A stretch of 64,000 nucleotides of DNA, taken from contig CAJUNS010000004.1 in NCBI GenBank assembly GCA_910587995.1, positions 75,191-139,190 on the forward strand, given 5' to 3'. Every line of letters begins with the position of its first letter. Within the stretch, counting starts at the first letter, position 1. This stretch comes from an uncultured Oscillospiraceae bacterium. GTDB taxonomy: Bacteria; Bacillota; Clostridia; Oscillospirales; Acutalibacteraceae. The notes beneath the pieces are model-generated. The model ran no database searches and was not told the origin of the DNA. It was given only the letters and a program-made list of their open reading frames with translations. Positions 34,041 through 42,043 of the stretch are shown piece by piece. The translations under genes and the position numbers were made by a program.

Positions 34041-34704
34041 AATTTTTCTTGTAGAAGATGATAAGGTTATTCGCCGCACCGTGGCCGAACACTTGTCTAT
34101 GTGGGGCTATGAAGTGCGTCCAGCTCAGGATTTCACCCACATCTTGGATGAATTTCTGGAATTCTCCCCTCATCTTGTGCTGCTGGACATCGGTCTGCCC
34201 TGCTTTAACGGGTATCACTGGGTCCAGGAAATCCGGCGGCGCTCCAAAACCCCGGTGGTGTTTGTGTCCTCCGCTTCGGATAATCTAAACATCGTCACCG
34301 CCATTGAGCTGGGAGGGGACGACTTTATTGTAAAGCCATTTGACTTGACAGTTCTCACCGCGAAGGTTCAAGCTGTGCTCCGGCGGACTTACTCTCTGCA
34401 AGGCAGCGTGGATGTGCTGGAACATGGCGGCGCCCTGCTGGACCTGGGCACCGAGCATCTGACCGGCCCAGCGGGCAAGTCGGAGCTGACTAAAAATGAG
34501 TTCCGCATTTTGCGGGTTTTAATGGAAAACGCCGGGCATCCTGTCAGCCGGAACGACCTGATGGTGCGGCTCTGGGAAAGCGAAAGCTTCATCGATGACA
34601 ATACCCTAACCGTCAATGTATCCCGGCTGCGCCGGAAGCTGGAATCTGTGGGGCTGGAGGGCCTGTTGGTGACAAAAAAAGGCGTTGGATATGTATTGGA
34701 GTGA
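34033..34704 (+). CDS. BceR-like response regulator
   Basis: The 223-residue OmpR-family regulator has acidic residues at 8-10 (VEDD), acceptor D52 in LLDIGLP, and FIVKPFD. A winged helix follows (about 130-222; LTKNEFRILRVLMENAGHPVSRNDLMVRLWES). Its kinase partner is encoded next, and an ABC transporter of BceAB type follows, the standard antimicrobial-peptide detoxification module. Its likely binding sites are the TGTAAG repeats and palindrome before the transporter genes. Confidence 0.92.
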   Translation: MYKIFLVEDDKVIRRTVAEHLSMWGYEVRPAQDFTHILDEFLEFSPHLVLLDIGLPCFNGYHWVQEIRRRSKTPVVFVSSASDNLNIVTAIELGGDDFIVKPFDLTVLTAKVQAVLRRTYSLQGSVDVLEHGGALLDLGTEHLTGPAGKSELTKNEFRILRVLMENAGHPVSRNDLMVRLWESESFIDDNTLTVNVSRLRRKLESVGLEGLLVTKKGVGYVLE

Positions 34705-34707
34705 GCT

Positions 34708-35697
34708 ATGAAAGTTTTGCTTTCCTATTTATATGACCGGCTGGTTCTCTTTTTGGGGGTGCTGACCCTGAGCTCGCTGGCCGTGCTGCTGTTTTTTCTT
34801 TTCAGCCTGCCAGTGGGGCCACTGTTCTATTGCTTTCTGATTTTGACCATTGTGGGGGTTGGGCTCTTTTTGGCTCCGGACTTTGTCCGCTACCACCGCC
34901 GCGCTGTAAAGTTAGAAGCCTTGTCCCGCTTGGCTCCCCACCTGACCGAGCCAGTGTCGGCGGAGGGCTCCCTTCATCAGCAGCGGCTGATGGAAACTGT
35001 GGAAAGCCTGCGCCAGGAGGTGGCACGCCTGGAGGGCCAGCTGGCCGGGCGTCAGGACGAGCTGATGGAATACTACACCCTGTGGGCCCACCAGGTGAAA
35101 ACGCCCCTGGCCGCTATGGGCCTGATTCTGCAATCCAATCCAGAGGACAGTGAGGCCATCCGGCAGGAGCTGTTTAAAACCGAGCGCTATGTGGAGCTGG
35201 TGCTGGGCTATCTGCGCATTTACTCCATGAATGCGGACCTACAGCTGGAGCGCTGCCCGGTGCGGCCCATTGCGGCCCAGGCGGTGAAAAAATTCGCGCC
35301 CCAGTTTATCTATAAAAAGTTGAGCCTGGAGCTGGAGGATTTTCCCAACCAGGTGGTAACGGACCAAAAATGGCTGCTGTTTATGCTGGAGCAGATTATC
35401 TCCAACGCGGCAAAGTACACCGAGCGGGGCTGCATCCGCATTGCCATGGACCAGGCCGACGTGCTGTCGGTAAGCGACCAGGGGGCTGGCATTGACCCGG
35501 CGGACCTGCCCCGGGTGTTCGAGCGGGGCTTCACCGGCCACAACGGCCGGGCGGAATCCACCAGCACCGGTCTGGGCCTCTACCTAACCCGCCGGGTGGC
35601 GGACACCCTTCACAACCGCATTGAGATTGACAGCGAACTGGGCAAGGGCACCACCGTGCGGCTGTTTCTGGGCCGGCCCAAGCCAAAGCGGGACTAA
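34708..35697 (+). CDS. BceS-like intramembrane-sensing histidine kinase
   Basis: The 329-residue kinase has two membrane helices close together near the N-terminus (about 12-34 and 38-57) with almost no external loop, as in intramembrane-sensing kinases. The acceptor is H128 in LWAHQVKTPLAAM, a motif characteristic of BceS. HATPase motifs follow (ISNAAKYTERG; DQGAGID; STGLGLYLTRRVAD). Such kinases sense peptide antibiotics through the flux of the partner ABC transporter encoded downstream. It starts 3 bp after the regulator. Confidence 0.92.
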   Translation: MKVLLSYLYDRLVLFLGVLTLSSLAVLLFFLFSLPVGPLFYCFLILTIVGVGLFLAPDFVRYHRRAVKLEALSRLAPHLTEPVSAEGSLHQQRLMETVESLRQEVARLEGQLAGRQDELMEYYTLWAHQVKTPLAAMGLILQSNPEDSEAIRQELFKTERYVELVLGYLRIYSMNADLQLERCPVRPIAAQAVKKFAPQFIYKKLSLELEDFPNQVVTDQKWLLFMLEQIISNAAKYTERGCIRIAMDQADVLSVSDQGAGIDPADLPRVFERGFTGHNGRAESTSTGLGLYLTRRVADTLHNRIEIDSELGKGTTVRLFLGRPKPKRD

Positions 35698-35732
35698 GGG
35701 CCTCTGCCGCGCCCTACAGCCAGAGGCCCTTT
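35698..35732 (+). terminator. Terminator of the HAD-regulator-kinase operon
   Basis: GGGCCTCTG (35698-35706) pairs with CAGAGGCCC (35721-35729), followed by TTT. Confidence 0.75.
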
Positions 35733-35754
35733 CCGCTTCAGAAAATAACCTCCC

Positions 35755-35786
35755 GGAGGAAGCTTACAATACTGTAAGCTTCCTCC
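35755..35786. promoter_or_regulatory. Perfect 14-bp palindrome containing TGTAAG half-sites
   Basis: GGAGGAAGCTTACA (35755-35768), loop ATAC, then TGTAAGCTTCCTCC (35773-35786). It contains the TGTAAG sequence in inverted form just upstream of the direct repeats. It may be an operator, or a second terminator, as CCCTTTT follows. Confidence 0.6.
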
Positions 35787-35790
35787 TCCC

Positions 35791-35837
35791 TTTTGTAAGC
35801 CTGGCTTATGGATTTTGTAAGAATTATCCGGTATACT
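35791..35837 (+). promoter_or_regulatory. Regulated promoter of the BceAB-like transporter
   Basis: TTTTGTAAG at 35791-35799 and again at 35813-35821 are direct repeats 22 bp apart. The second ends exactly 10 bp before TATACT (35832-35837), and there is no consensus -35. The layout is identical to that at 2661-2708. Confidence 0.65.
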
Positions 35838-35871
35838 GAAACCATCGAAAGCGAAAAGGAGAGCCTAACAT

Positions 35872-36648
35872 ATGAGCTTATTGAATGTGGAACATCTAAA
35901 GAAAACCTATGCCAACCGCTTGGGCGGGGCCCAGGTGCAGGCCCTGCATGACGTGAACTTCACGGTGGAAGAGGGAGAATTTGTGGCCATTATGGGCGAG
36001 TCCGGCTCGGGCAAAACCACCCTGCTCAACATTTTGGCCGCCCTGGATAAGCCCACCTCCGGTCAGGTCTTCCTGAATATGCGGGACATTGTCAGCTTGA
36101 AGGAGAGGGAAATTTCCGCCTTCCGCCGGGACAACCTGGGCTTTGTCTTCCAGGACTTCAACCTGCTGGACACCTTCTCGGTGCAGGACAACATCTTTCT
36201 GCCCCTGGTGCTGGCTGGAAAAAAGTATCCGGAGATGCGCCAGCGCCTGGAGCCCATTGCCCAAAGCCTGGGCATTGCCGAGCTGCTGGAAAAGTTCCCC
36301 TACGAAATCTCCGGCGGGCAGAAGCAGCGCACGGCCATCGCCCGGGCCATCATCACCCAGCCCCAGCTTATTTTGGCCGACGAGCCCACCGGCGCTCTGG
36401 ACTCCCGCTCCGCCGGGCAGATTATGGACATCTTCACCCAAATCAACAGGGCCGGGCAGACTGTGCTGATGGTCACCCACTCCATCCAGGCCGCCAGCCG
36501 GGCGGGCCGGGTGCTGTTCATCAAAGACGGCCAGGTCTTCCACCAAATTTACCGGGGGAGCCAGTCGGACGACCAGATGTATCAGAGCGTTTCCGACGCG
36601 CTGACCGTACTGGCCACCAGCCGGGAGGAGGCGGTCGCTCATGCTTAA
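35872..36648 (+). CDS. ABC transporter ATP-binding protein, BceA-like
   Basis: The 258-residue ATPase has Walker A GESGSGKTT (about 42-50), Q-loop FQDFNLLDTF, signature SGGQKQRTAIARAI, Walker B LILADEPTGALD and the H-loop VTHS. MacB/BceA-type ATPases power peptide-antibiotic resistance transporters rather than simple export. AAAAGGAGAGCCTAACAT precedes the ATG. It overlaps the permease gene by eight bases, and both follow the regulated TGTAAG promoter. Confidence 0.95.
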   Translation: MSLLNVEHLKKTYANRLGGAQVQALHDVNFTVEEGEFVAIMGESGSGKTTLLNILAALDKPTSGQVFLNMRDIVSLKEREISAFRRDNLGFVFQDFNLLDTFSVQDNIFLPLVLAGKKYPEMRQRLEPIAQSLGIAELLEKFPYEISGGQKQRTAIARAIITQPQLILADEPTGALDSRSAGQIMDIFTQINRAGQTVLMVTHSIQAASRAGRVLFIKDGQVFHQIYRGSQSDDQMYQSVSDALTVLATSREEAVAHA

Positions 36649-38701
36649 GCTGTATCCCAAGCTGGCCTGGCAGAACCTGCGGAAAAACTACCGGGTCACC
36701 GTGCCCTATCTGCTCTCTGGGGCGGGCATGGTCATGCTGTACTACATCATCTACTCTTTGGCCATTGGCTGCGGCCAGTCGGAGTTTTACGGGGCCCGGT
36801 CCACTGCCAGCATGATGGTTTTCGGCATCTATGTGGTCGCGGTGCTGGCCGCCATCTTCCTGTTCTACACCAACAGCTTTGTCATCAAGCGCCGGAAAAA
36901 AGAGCTGGGCCTTTACAACATTCTGGGCATGGAAAAACGCCACATTGCCGGCGTTATTTTAACCGAAACCCTGATAACCGCCCTTGTCTGCCTTGGCGCC
37001 GGCCTGGGCCTGGGCCTGGCCTTTTCCAAAGCGTTTTTCCTGATGATAGAGAAGTTAAGCGGCTCGCCTGTACCCATTGCCTTTGTGGTCTCGCCTGTGG
37101 TGTTCCTCCACGCGGTCCTGATTTTTGGAGGCATCTTCCTGCTTTCCGGCTGCTACAACATTTTGCAGGTCCGGCTCTCCAAGCCCATTGAGCTTCTCCA
37201 CGGCGGGGAGATAGGCGAAAAAGAGCCCAAGGGCCACTGGGTTCTGGCGGTTTTGGGCGCGGGCCTGCTGGGGGCCGGGTACTATCTGGCCGTTAGCATC
37301 ACCGACCCCATGACCGCGCTGGCCCTGTTCTTTGTGGCTGTGATTCTGGTTATTTTGGGCACCTATCTGGTGTTTATGGTGGGCATCACCGCCATGCTGA
37401 AGCTTCTGAAGAAAAACAAGGGCTTTTACTACCAGACCCGCCACTTTACCACTGTCTCCGGCATGCTCTACCGCATGAAGCAGAACGCGGCGGGCCTTGC
37501 CTCCATCTGCATCCTGTTTACCTGCCTGCTGGTGACGGTCTCCACCACCTTCTGCCTGTACACCGGGGTAGAGGACGCGGTGAACCGGCTCTGCCCCCAG
37601 GACATTGAGCTGACCACCTCCGGCCTTCAAGAGGAGGAGCGGGAGAGGATCCGCCAAAAGGCCCAGGAGGCCTGCGCCAATCAGGACGCGCAGATGGAAA
37701 ATGTTTTCGAACGGCGCGAGTGGCTGTTCGCCTGCTCCCGGGTGGAGGATACTCTCTATGTGAACGATGGCTTGGCCGGTTCCACTTACGCCGCCTTGGA
37801 GCTTTACACATTGGAGGACTACAACCGTTATTCCGGCCAAAGCCGCAGTCTGGCCCCGGACCAGGCCCTGCTTTACGATCCGGAAAACCGGTACAGCTTC
37901 GATCGCGTAACTGTGTTCGGCAAGACCTACCAAGTGGAAAAAATTGACCTGCCCGGCGGCAAGGCCAAGGACGTCAGCTACCTGATGGGCTATGAAAACT
38001 ACGCCCTGGTGCTCAACGACCCGGAGCTGATTGTGGGCGACAAACTGACGCCGCCCGGCAAAGATTCGGACCAAAGCTATTACATGGCCGAGTATGTCTT
38101 CCGGTTTGACGTGGCGGGCCACAACCCGCAGACCGTAAAGGACGTTTACAACGAGATCAGCGACTGGATTGACCTGGACGTGAACCAATGGGGCGTCGTT
38201 CAGAAGGGCGAGGGCTTCTCTCTCAGCCGGGAGTGCCGCCCCTACCAAAAAGAAGACCTGGCGGGGCTGTATGGCGGGGTGTTCTTCCTGGGGCTGTTCA
38301 TGGGGGTGGTGTTCCTGCTGGGCACCGCGCTGATCATCTACTACAAGCAGGTTTCCGAGGGCTATGAGGACGCCAAGCGCTTTAAAATTATGCAGGACGT
38401 GGGCATGAGCCACCAGGAGGTAAAAAAGTCCATTCACAGCCAGGTGCTGATGGTCTTCTTCCTGCCCCTGTTCACCGCGCTGCTGCACCTGAGCTTTGCT
38501 TTCCCCATGCTGCAAAAGATTTTGGGGCTAATGAATATGGTAAACTTCCAGCTGATTGTCTCCTCTATGGCTGGCTGCGTGCTGGTGTTCAGCGTGTGCT
38601 ATCTGCTGATCTACCTGCGCACCGCCCGGACCTACTACAAAATTGTGGAATCCTCCTTTGGCTCCAGCGGCAAGCGCCGGGGCGCCCACCATCAGTCTTA
38701 A
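36641..38701 (+). CDS. ABC transporter permease, BceB/FtsX-like
   Basis: The 686-residue permease has about ten membrane helices. Four lie in the N-terminal half (segments near 18-38, 58-80, 103-130 and 143-170), two more near 200-245, and the rest near 285-310, 535-565, 600-625 and 635-660. A large external domain lies at about 310-535, as in BceB. FKIMQDVGMSHQEVKKSIHSQV near the C-terminus is typical FtsX-domain sequence. It forms a sensory and detoxification complex with the ATPase and the intramembrane kinase. It probably confers tolerance to a lipid-II-binding peptide; the drug is unknown. Confidence 0.92.
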   Translation: MLKLYPKLAWQNLRKNYRVTVPYLLSGAGMVMLYYIIYSLAIGCGQSEFYGARSTASMMVFGIYVVAVLAAIFLFYTNSFVIKRRKKELGLYNILGMEKRHIAGVILTETLITALVCLGAGLGLGLAFSKAFFLMIEKLSGSPVPIAFVVSPVVFLHAVLIFGGIFLLSGCYNILQVRLSKPIELLHGGEIGEKEPKGHWVLAVLGAGLLGAGYYLAVSITDPMTALALFFVAVILVILGTYLVFMVGITAMLKLLKKNKGFYYQTRHFTTVSGMLYRMKQNAAGLASICILFTCLLVTVSTTFCLYTGVEDAVNRLCPQDIELTTSGLQEEERERIRQKAQEACANQDAQMENVFERREWLFACSRVEDTLYVNDGLAGSTYAALELYTLEDYNRYSGQSRSLAPDQALLYDPENRYSFDRVTVFGKTYQVEKIDLPGGKAKDVSYLMGYENYALVLNDPELIVGDKLTPPGKDSDQSYYMAEYVFRFDVAGHNPQTVKDVYNEISDWIDLDVNQWGVVQKGEGFSLSRECRPYQKEDLAGLYGGVFFLGLFMGVVFLLGTALIIYYKQVSEGYEDAKRFKIMQDVGMSHQEVKKSIHSQVLMVFFLPLFTALLHLSFAFPMLQKILGLMNMVNFQLIVSSMAGCVLVFSVCYLLIYLRTARTYYKIVESSFGSSGKRRGAHHQS

Positions 38702-38728
38702 ACCATAGTTAGAAAGGATGATATTCTT

Positions 38729-39064
38729 ATGATTACGGGAATTTTCCAGCTGTTTGGCTGGGTGCTGAACACGTGCTGGACCCTGTTGACCGCAATGCTC
38801 AGCCTAGGCTGGCGGATGCTCACCGCCTTGCTGGACTTTGCCTGCCGGGGCGTGGCCGCTCTGGGAAGCTTCCTGCTGGGCCCCCTTAGCGGGGGAACGG
38901 ACTCCCTGTGGGACTCCTGGCAGAACGCCTGGCCCGCCTGGGACCTGGGCGGCCTGTTCCTTACCGTGCTGGCCGTGCTGCTCATTGCCTGCGGCGTCTT
39001 TGCCCTGGTGGCTGTGGGTGAAAACCTCTATCGCCGGTACCGGCGGGGGAAAAACGGAAATTAG
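38729..39064 (+). CDS. Small membrane protein of unknown function
   Basis: The 111-residue protein has two hydrophobic stretches (about 5-50, rich in Leu/Trp, and 74-97) and ends in a basic tail RRYRRGKNGN. AGAAAGGATGATATTCTT precedes the ATG. It lies 27 bp after the BceB-like permease and before the shared terminator, so it is probably the last gene of the transporter operon. I recognise no family. A small accessory subunit of the transporter is possible but only inferred from position. Confidence 0.6.
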   Translation: MITGIFQLFGWVLNTCWTLLTAMLSLGWRMLTALLDFACRGVAALGSFLLGPLSGGTDSLWDSWQNAWPAWDLGGLFLTVLAVLLIACGVFALVAVGENLYRRYRRGKNGN

Positions 39065-39076
39065 ACCATGACCACA

Positions 39077-39118
39077 AAAAAGCTCTGGCGTTGGCCGCTG
39101 CCAATGCCAGAGCTTTTT
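39077..39118. terminator. Strong bidirectional terminator
   Basis: AAAAAGCTCTGGC (39077-39089) pairs perfectly with GCCAGAGCTTTTT (39106-39118), between convergent genes. Confidence 0.9.
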
Positions 39119-39133
39119 GCTTTGCGTTTTATT

Positions 39134-40636
39134 TTACAAATCCCGGAACTTACGCACCCGCCGCAGCTGCTTTTGCTTGCGCCGGTAGAAGACCACCAAA
39201 ATCAAATACACCACAACCAGCGCGCCGATAACCGCCATCACCGCGATAAACCAGGACGAGGTCAGCAGGGACTTGCCCTGCTCCCAGCTGGCGATCAGGT
39301 CGCTGCGGGCCACGGACTCAGCCGCCAGCACCGGCACCGTGCCGATTACCTCATCGGCATAGCTGATGGTGGCCGTGCCAATCTCCTCCCCCTTGCGCAC
39401 CGGAGCCTGAACGCTTTCCGGCTTGTCGATGGTCACCAAAATAGAGGTCTGGTCCACGCTTTTGGGCAGCATCACGCTTACGCTGTCTCCGGCGGAGAGC
39501 AGGAGCTCGTCCTTTTGAAAGGCGTATTCCAGCTTCACCGAACTGAGCACATCTCCCTGGTTGACCACCGTTTTCTTCTCCAGCTCGGTCAGGGCCCAGC
39601 GGAACAGGGACCGGGCATCCATCATCTCATAGTGGATGTCGTTTTCATAGCCCTCCATGTCGCCCATCAGCACCGCCACATAGGTGTAGCCATAGGCCGT
39701 GGCCGAAGCGGCGATGCAGTGGCCCGCCTGGTCGTGGGAGCCGGTTTTGATGCCCTTGGCATAGGTGTAAAAGTACAGCCGGCCATTGGCGTCCTCATAG
39801 GGTTGGAGCAGCTTGTTGGTGTTGTATTGCGTGTCCCCATCCGGGTCTGTGTTGGTTGGGGCCTTGTCATAGGCAAAGGTGCTGGTAATCGCCGAAAAGT
39901 TCGGCAGAGTCATGGCGTACTCGGCAATAATAGCCGTGTCCCGGGCGGTGCTGTAGTGGTCCGGGTGGTGCAGGCCGTGGGGGTTGGTGAAGTGGGTGTT
40001 TTTGCAGCCCAGCTCTTCCGCTTTTTTATTCATCAAAGAGACGAAATAACTGTCTCCGGTATAATCCACCCGCCCCGGCTCCTCCTCCCCTTCTGGAGCC
40101 GGCGTGGCCTGGGGCCCCTCTTGGGCCACAGCGCCCGGGTCCTCCGGATCCGCCGCGTCCGGGGCGGCAAGGCGTCCGCTTTTGTAGAGCCCGTCCACAT
40201 ACTCCATCAAGGTCAGGGCCGCGTCATTGCCAGAGGGCACCATGAGCAGGTACAAAAGCTGCAGGCCCGTAAGCTCCTCCCCCACAGAGACCCCGGCGAG
40301 GGAGCTGCCTGTGCCCTCCAGGTCATCCTCCACAATCTGCGGCACCGTGATCTTGGCGTTTTCAATGTCAGGGATATTCTCATAGGCAATGATGTAGGTC
40401 ATAATTTTTGTCATGGAGGCCATAGGCAGCCGCTCGTCCGGGTTCAAGGTATAGACCACCGTGCCGGTATCCAGGTTCATCATAAAGATGGACTTGCAGT
40501 GGGGCTGGTCGCTGTCATCGTCCCGCCCGCCGTCCCATTGGAAGTTGAAGCCCTCCTCGGCATGGGCGGGCACAGCGGCGGCAAACAGCATCAGGCAGGC
40601 CAGCAAAAACCCGGCCCAGCGGCGGAATATTTTCAT
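39134..40636 (-). CDS. D-alanyl-D-alanine carboxypeptidase (low-molecular-weight PBP)
   Basis: The 500-residue precursor has a signal peptide (1-26, cleaved after AHA) and a peptidase S11 domain with S74-M-T-K77 (nucleophile), SGN in VPSGNDAA and KTG in GIKTGSHDQAGH. A beta domain and a C-terminal membrane helix (about 465-487) follow. An acidic insert (about 167-195, DAADPEDPGAVAQEGPQATP) interrupts the catalytic domain. It trims the terminal D-Ala from peptidoglycan stem peptides outside the membrane. GGAGGTTTGAACAT precedes the ATG at 40636. The C-terminal anchor resembles DacA/DacF-type enzymes. Confidence 0.93.
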   Translation of the reverse strand: MKIFRRWAGFLLACLMLFAAAVPAHAEEGFNFQWDGGRDDDSDQPHCKSIFMMNLDTGTVVYTLNPDERLPMASMTKIMTYIIAYENIPDIENAKITVPQIVEDDLEGTGSSLAGVSVGEELTGLQLLYLLMVPSGNDAALTLMEYVDGLYKSGRLAAPDAADPEDPGAVAQEGPQATPAPEGEEEPGRVDYTGDSYFVSLMNKKAEELGCKNTHFTNPHGLHHPDHYSTARDTAIIAEYAMTLPNFSAITSTFAYDKAPTNTDPDGDTQYNTNKLLQPYEDANGRLYFYTYAKGIKTGSHDQAGHCIAASATAYGYTYVAVLMGDMEGYENDIHYEMMDARSLFRWALTELEKKTVVNQGDVLSSVKLEYAFQKDELLLSAGDSVSVMLPKSVDQTSILVTIDKPESVQAPVRKGEEIGTATISYADEVIGTVPVLAAESVARSDLIASWEQGKSLLTSSWFIAVMAVIGALVVVYLILVVFYRRKQKQLRRVRKFRDL

Positions 40637-40826
40637 ATGTTCAAACCTCCAAAATTGTGATATAATGGGCAAAAAGGGGATTTCGTTTTTTCTCGCACTG
40701 TTTTCAAAGGGCCCTTATGAGTTGTCTTTATAGTATACTCCGAAACGGCCCGAAAGGAAAGACCTAAAATCTTAAGAAATTGTAAATGTGCTCCGGCCCC
40801 GGCCGAAGCCGGAAAGGAGAGCCCCT

Positions 40827-41942
40827 ATGCTCATCTACCATACCTCCGACTGGCACCTGGGCCGGATGCTCTATGGCCGCAGCCTGCTGGAAGACCAGCG
40901 GTATTTTTTAGAAGAGCTCTTTCTGCCCCAGGTGGAGCGGGAACGGCCCGCCGCGGTGATTTTGGCCGGAGATATTTACGACCGGCAGGTGGCCAGCCTG
41001 GAGGCCATCCGGCTGTTTGACCAGACCCTGGAGCGGCTGATGGCCCTAAACTGCAAGGTGCTGGCCATTGCCGGAAACCACGACGGGGCGGGACGCATCG
41101 CCTTATTGAAAAGCGCCCTGCGCCGCAGCGGGGTCTACCTGGCCACGGAGCTGGCGGACGCCTTGGAGCCGGTAGAACTGGAACAGGACGGCCAGCGGGT
41201 TCAGGTCTTTCTGCTGCCCTACTTTGACCCGCCTCAGGCCCGGGCCTTCTTTGGGGACCCGGAGCTGCGGGGAGAGGGCCCCTGCATGGAGCGGGCGGTG
41301 CAGGCCATGCTGCCCCGGTTCCAGGAGGGGGCGGTTCATCTGCTGGCGGCTCACTGTTTCGCGGCGGGGGCCTCTGTGTGCGACTCAGAAAGCCTTATGG
41401 TAGGCGGCAGCGGCCAAACGCCCCCGGCGCTGTTTGACCCCTTCGATTACGCCGCCCTGGGCCATTTGCACAGGCCCCAGCGGGCTGGAGAAAAGGGCCG
41501 GTACTCCGGGTCGCCCCTTAAGTATTCCATCAGCGAGGCGGGACAGAAAAAATGCTTCCTGCGGTTGGAAATCGAGAATGGGGTCCAGGTTCAGCCGGTG
41601 GAGTACGCCCCCCTGCGGGATGTGCGGCGGCTCAGCGGAACCTTTGACTGGCTGAGCCAGGAGGCCCAGGCCAGCCAGGACTATGTGGAGCTGGTGCTGG
41701 AAGATTCCGCGCCGGTGCTGCTGGCGGCTCAGCGGCTGCGGCCGAATTTTCCCAACCTGTTGTCCGTGGTCAACAACTGGGCGGCGGCCAGCGCGGCGGG
41801 AGGCCGTGCGGCCCGGCTGAAGGGCCTGGGAGAAGAGGAAATCTTCGCCGCGTTTTTTCAAGAAACCTGCGGCCAGGAGCCGGAAGAGGCTGACCGGGCG
41901 CTGTTCCGGCGGGTGCTGGAAGAAGCGCGGGAGCAGGCATAG
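40827..41942 (+). CDS. sbcD: DNA repair exonuclease subunit SbcD (Mre11-like)
   Basis: The 371-residue nuclease has the calcineurin-like metallophosphoesterase motifs in order: TSDWHLGRMLYG, LAGDIYDRQVA, IAGNHDGAGR, LLAAHCFAAG and ALGHLHRPQ. These bind the two Mn ions. With SbcC it forms the ATP-dependent complex that cuts hairpins and covalently blocked DNA ends. AAAGGAGA precedes the ATG at 40827, which is preferred over an upstream ATG at 40788. sbcC follows after about 100 bp. Confidence 0.95.
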   Translation: MLIYHTSDWHLGRMLYGRSLLEDQRYFLEELFLPQVERERPAAVILAGDIYDRQVASLEAIRLFDQTLERLMALNCKVLAIAGNHDGAGRIALLKSALRRSGVYLATELADALEPVELEQDGQRVQVFLLPYFDPPQARAFFGDPELRGEGPCMERAVQAMLPRFQEGAVHLLAAHCFAAGASVCDSESLMVGGSGQTPPALFDPFDYAALGHLHRPQRAGEKGRYSGSPLKYSISEAGQKKCFLRLEIENGVQVQPVEYAPLRDVRRLSGTFDWLSQEAQASQDYVELVLEDSAPVLLAAQRLRPNFPNLLSVVNNWAAASAAGGRAARLKGLGEEEIFAAFFQETCGQEPEEADRALFRRVLEEAREQA

Positions 41943-42043
41943 AGCGAAAAGCCGCAAGAATCGTCAGCGCCCAGAAGAAAACCGCGGGAGCTTGCCAAGC
42001 TTTCGCCGCTTTCCCTATCACCGTTTAGAAAGGACCCTGGACC

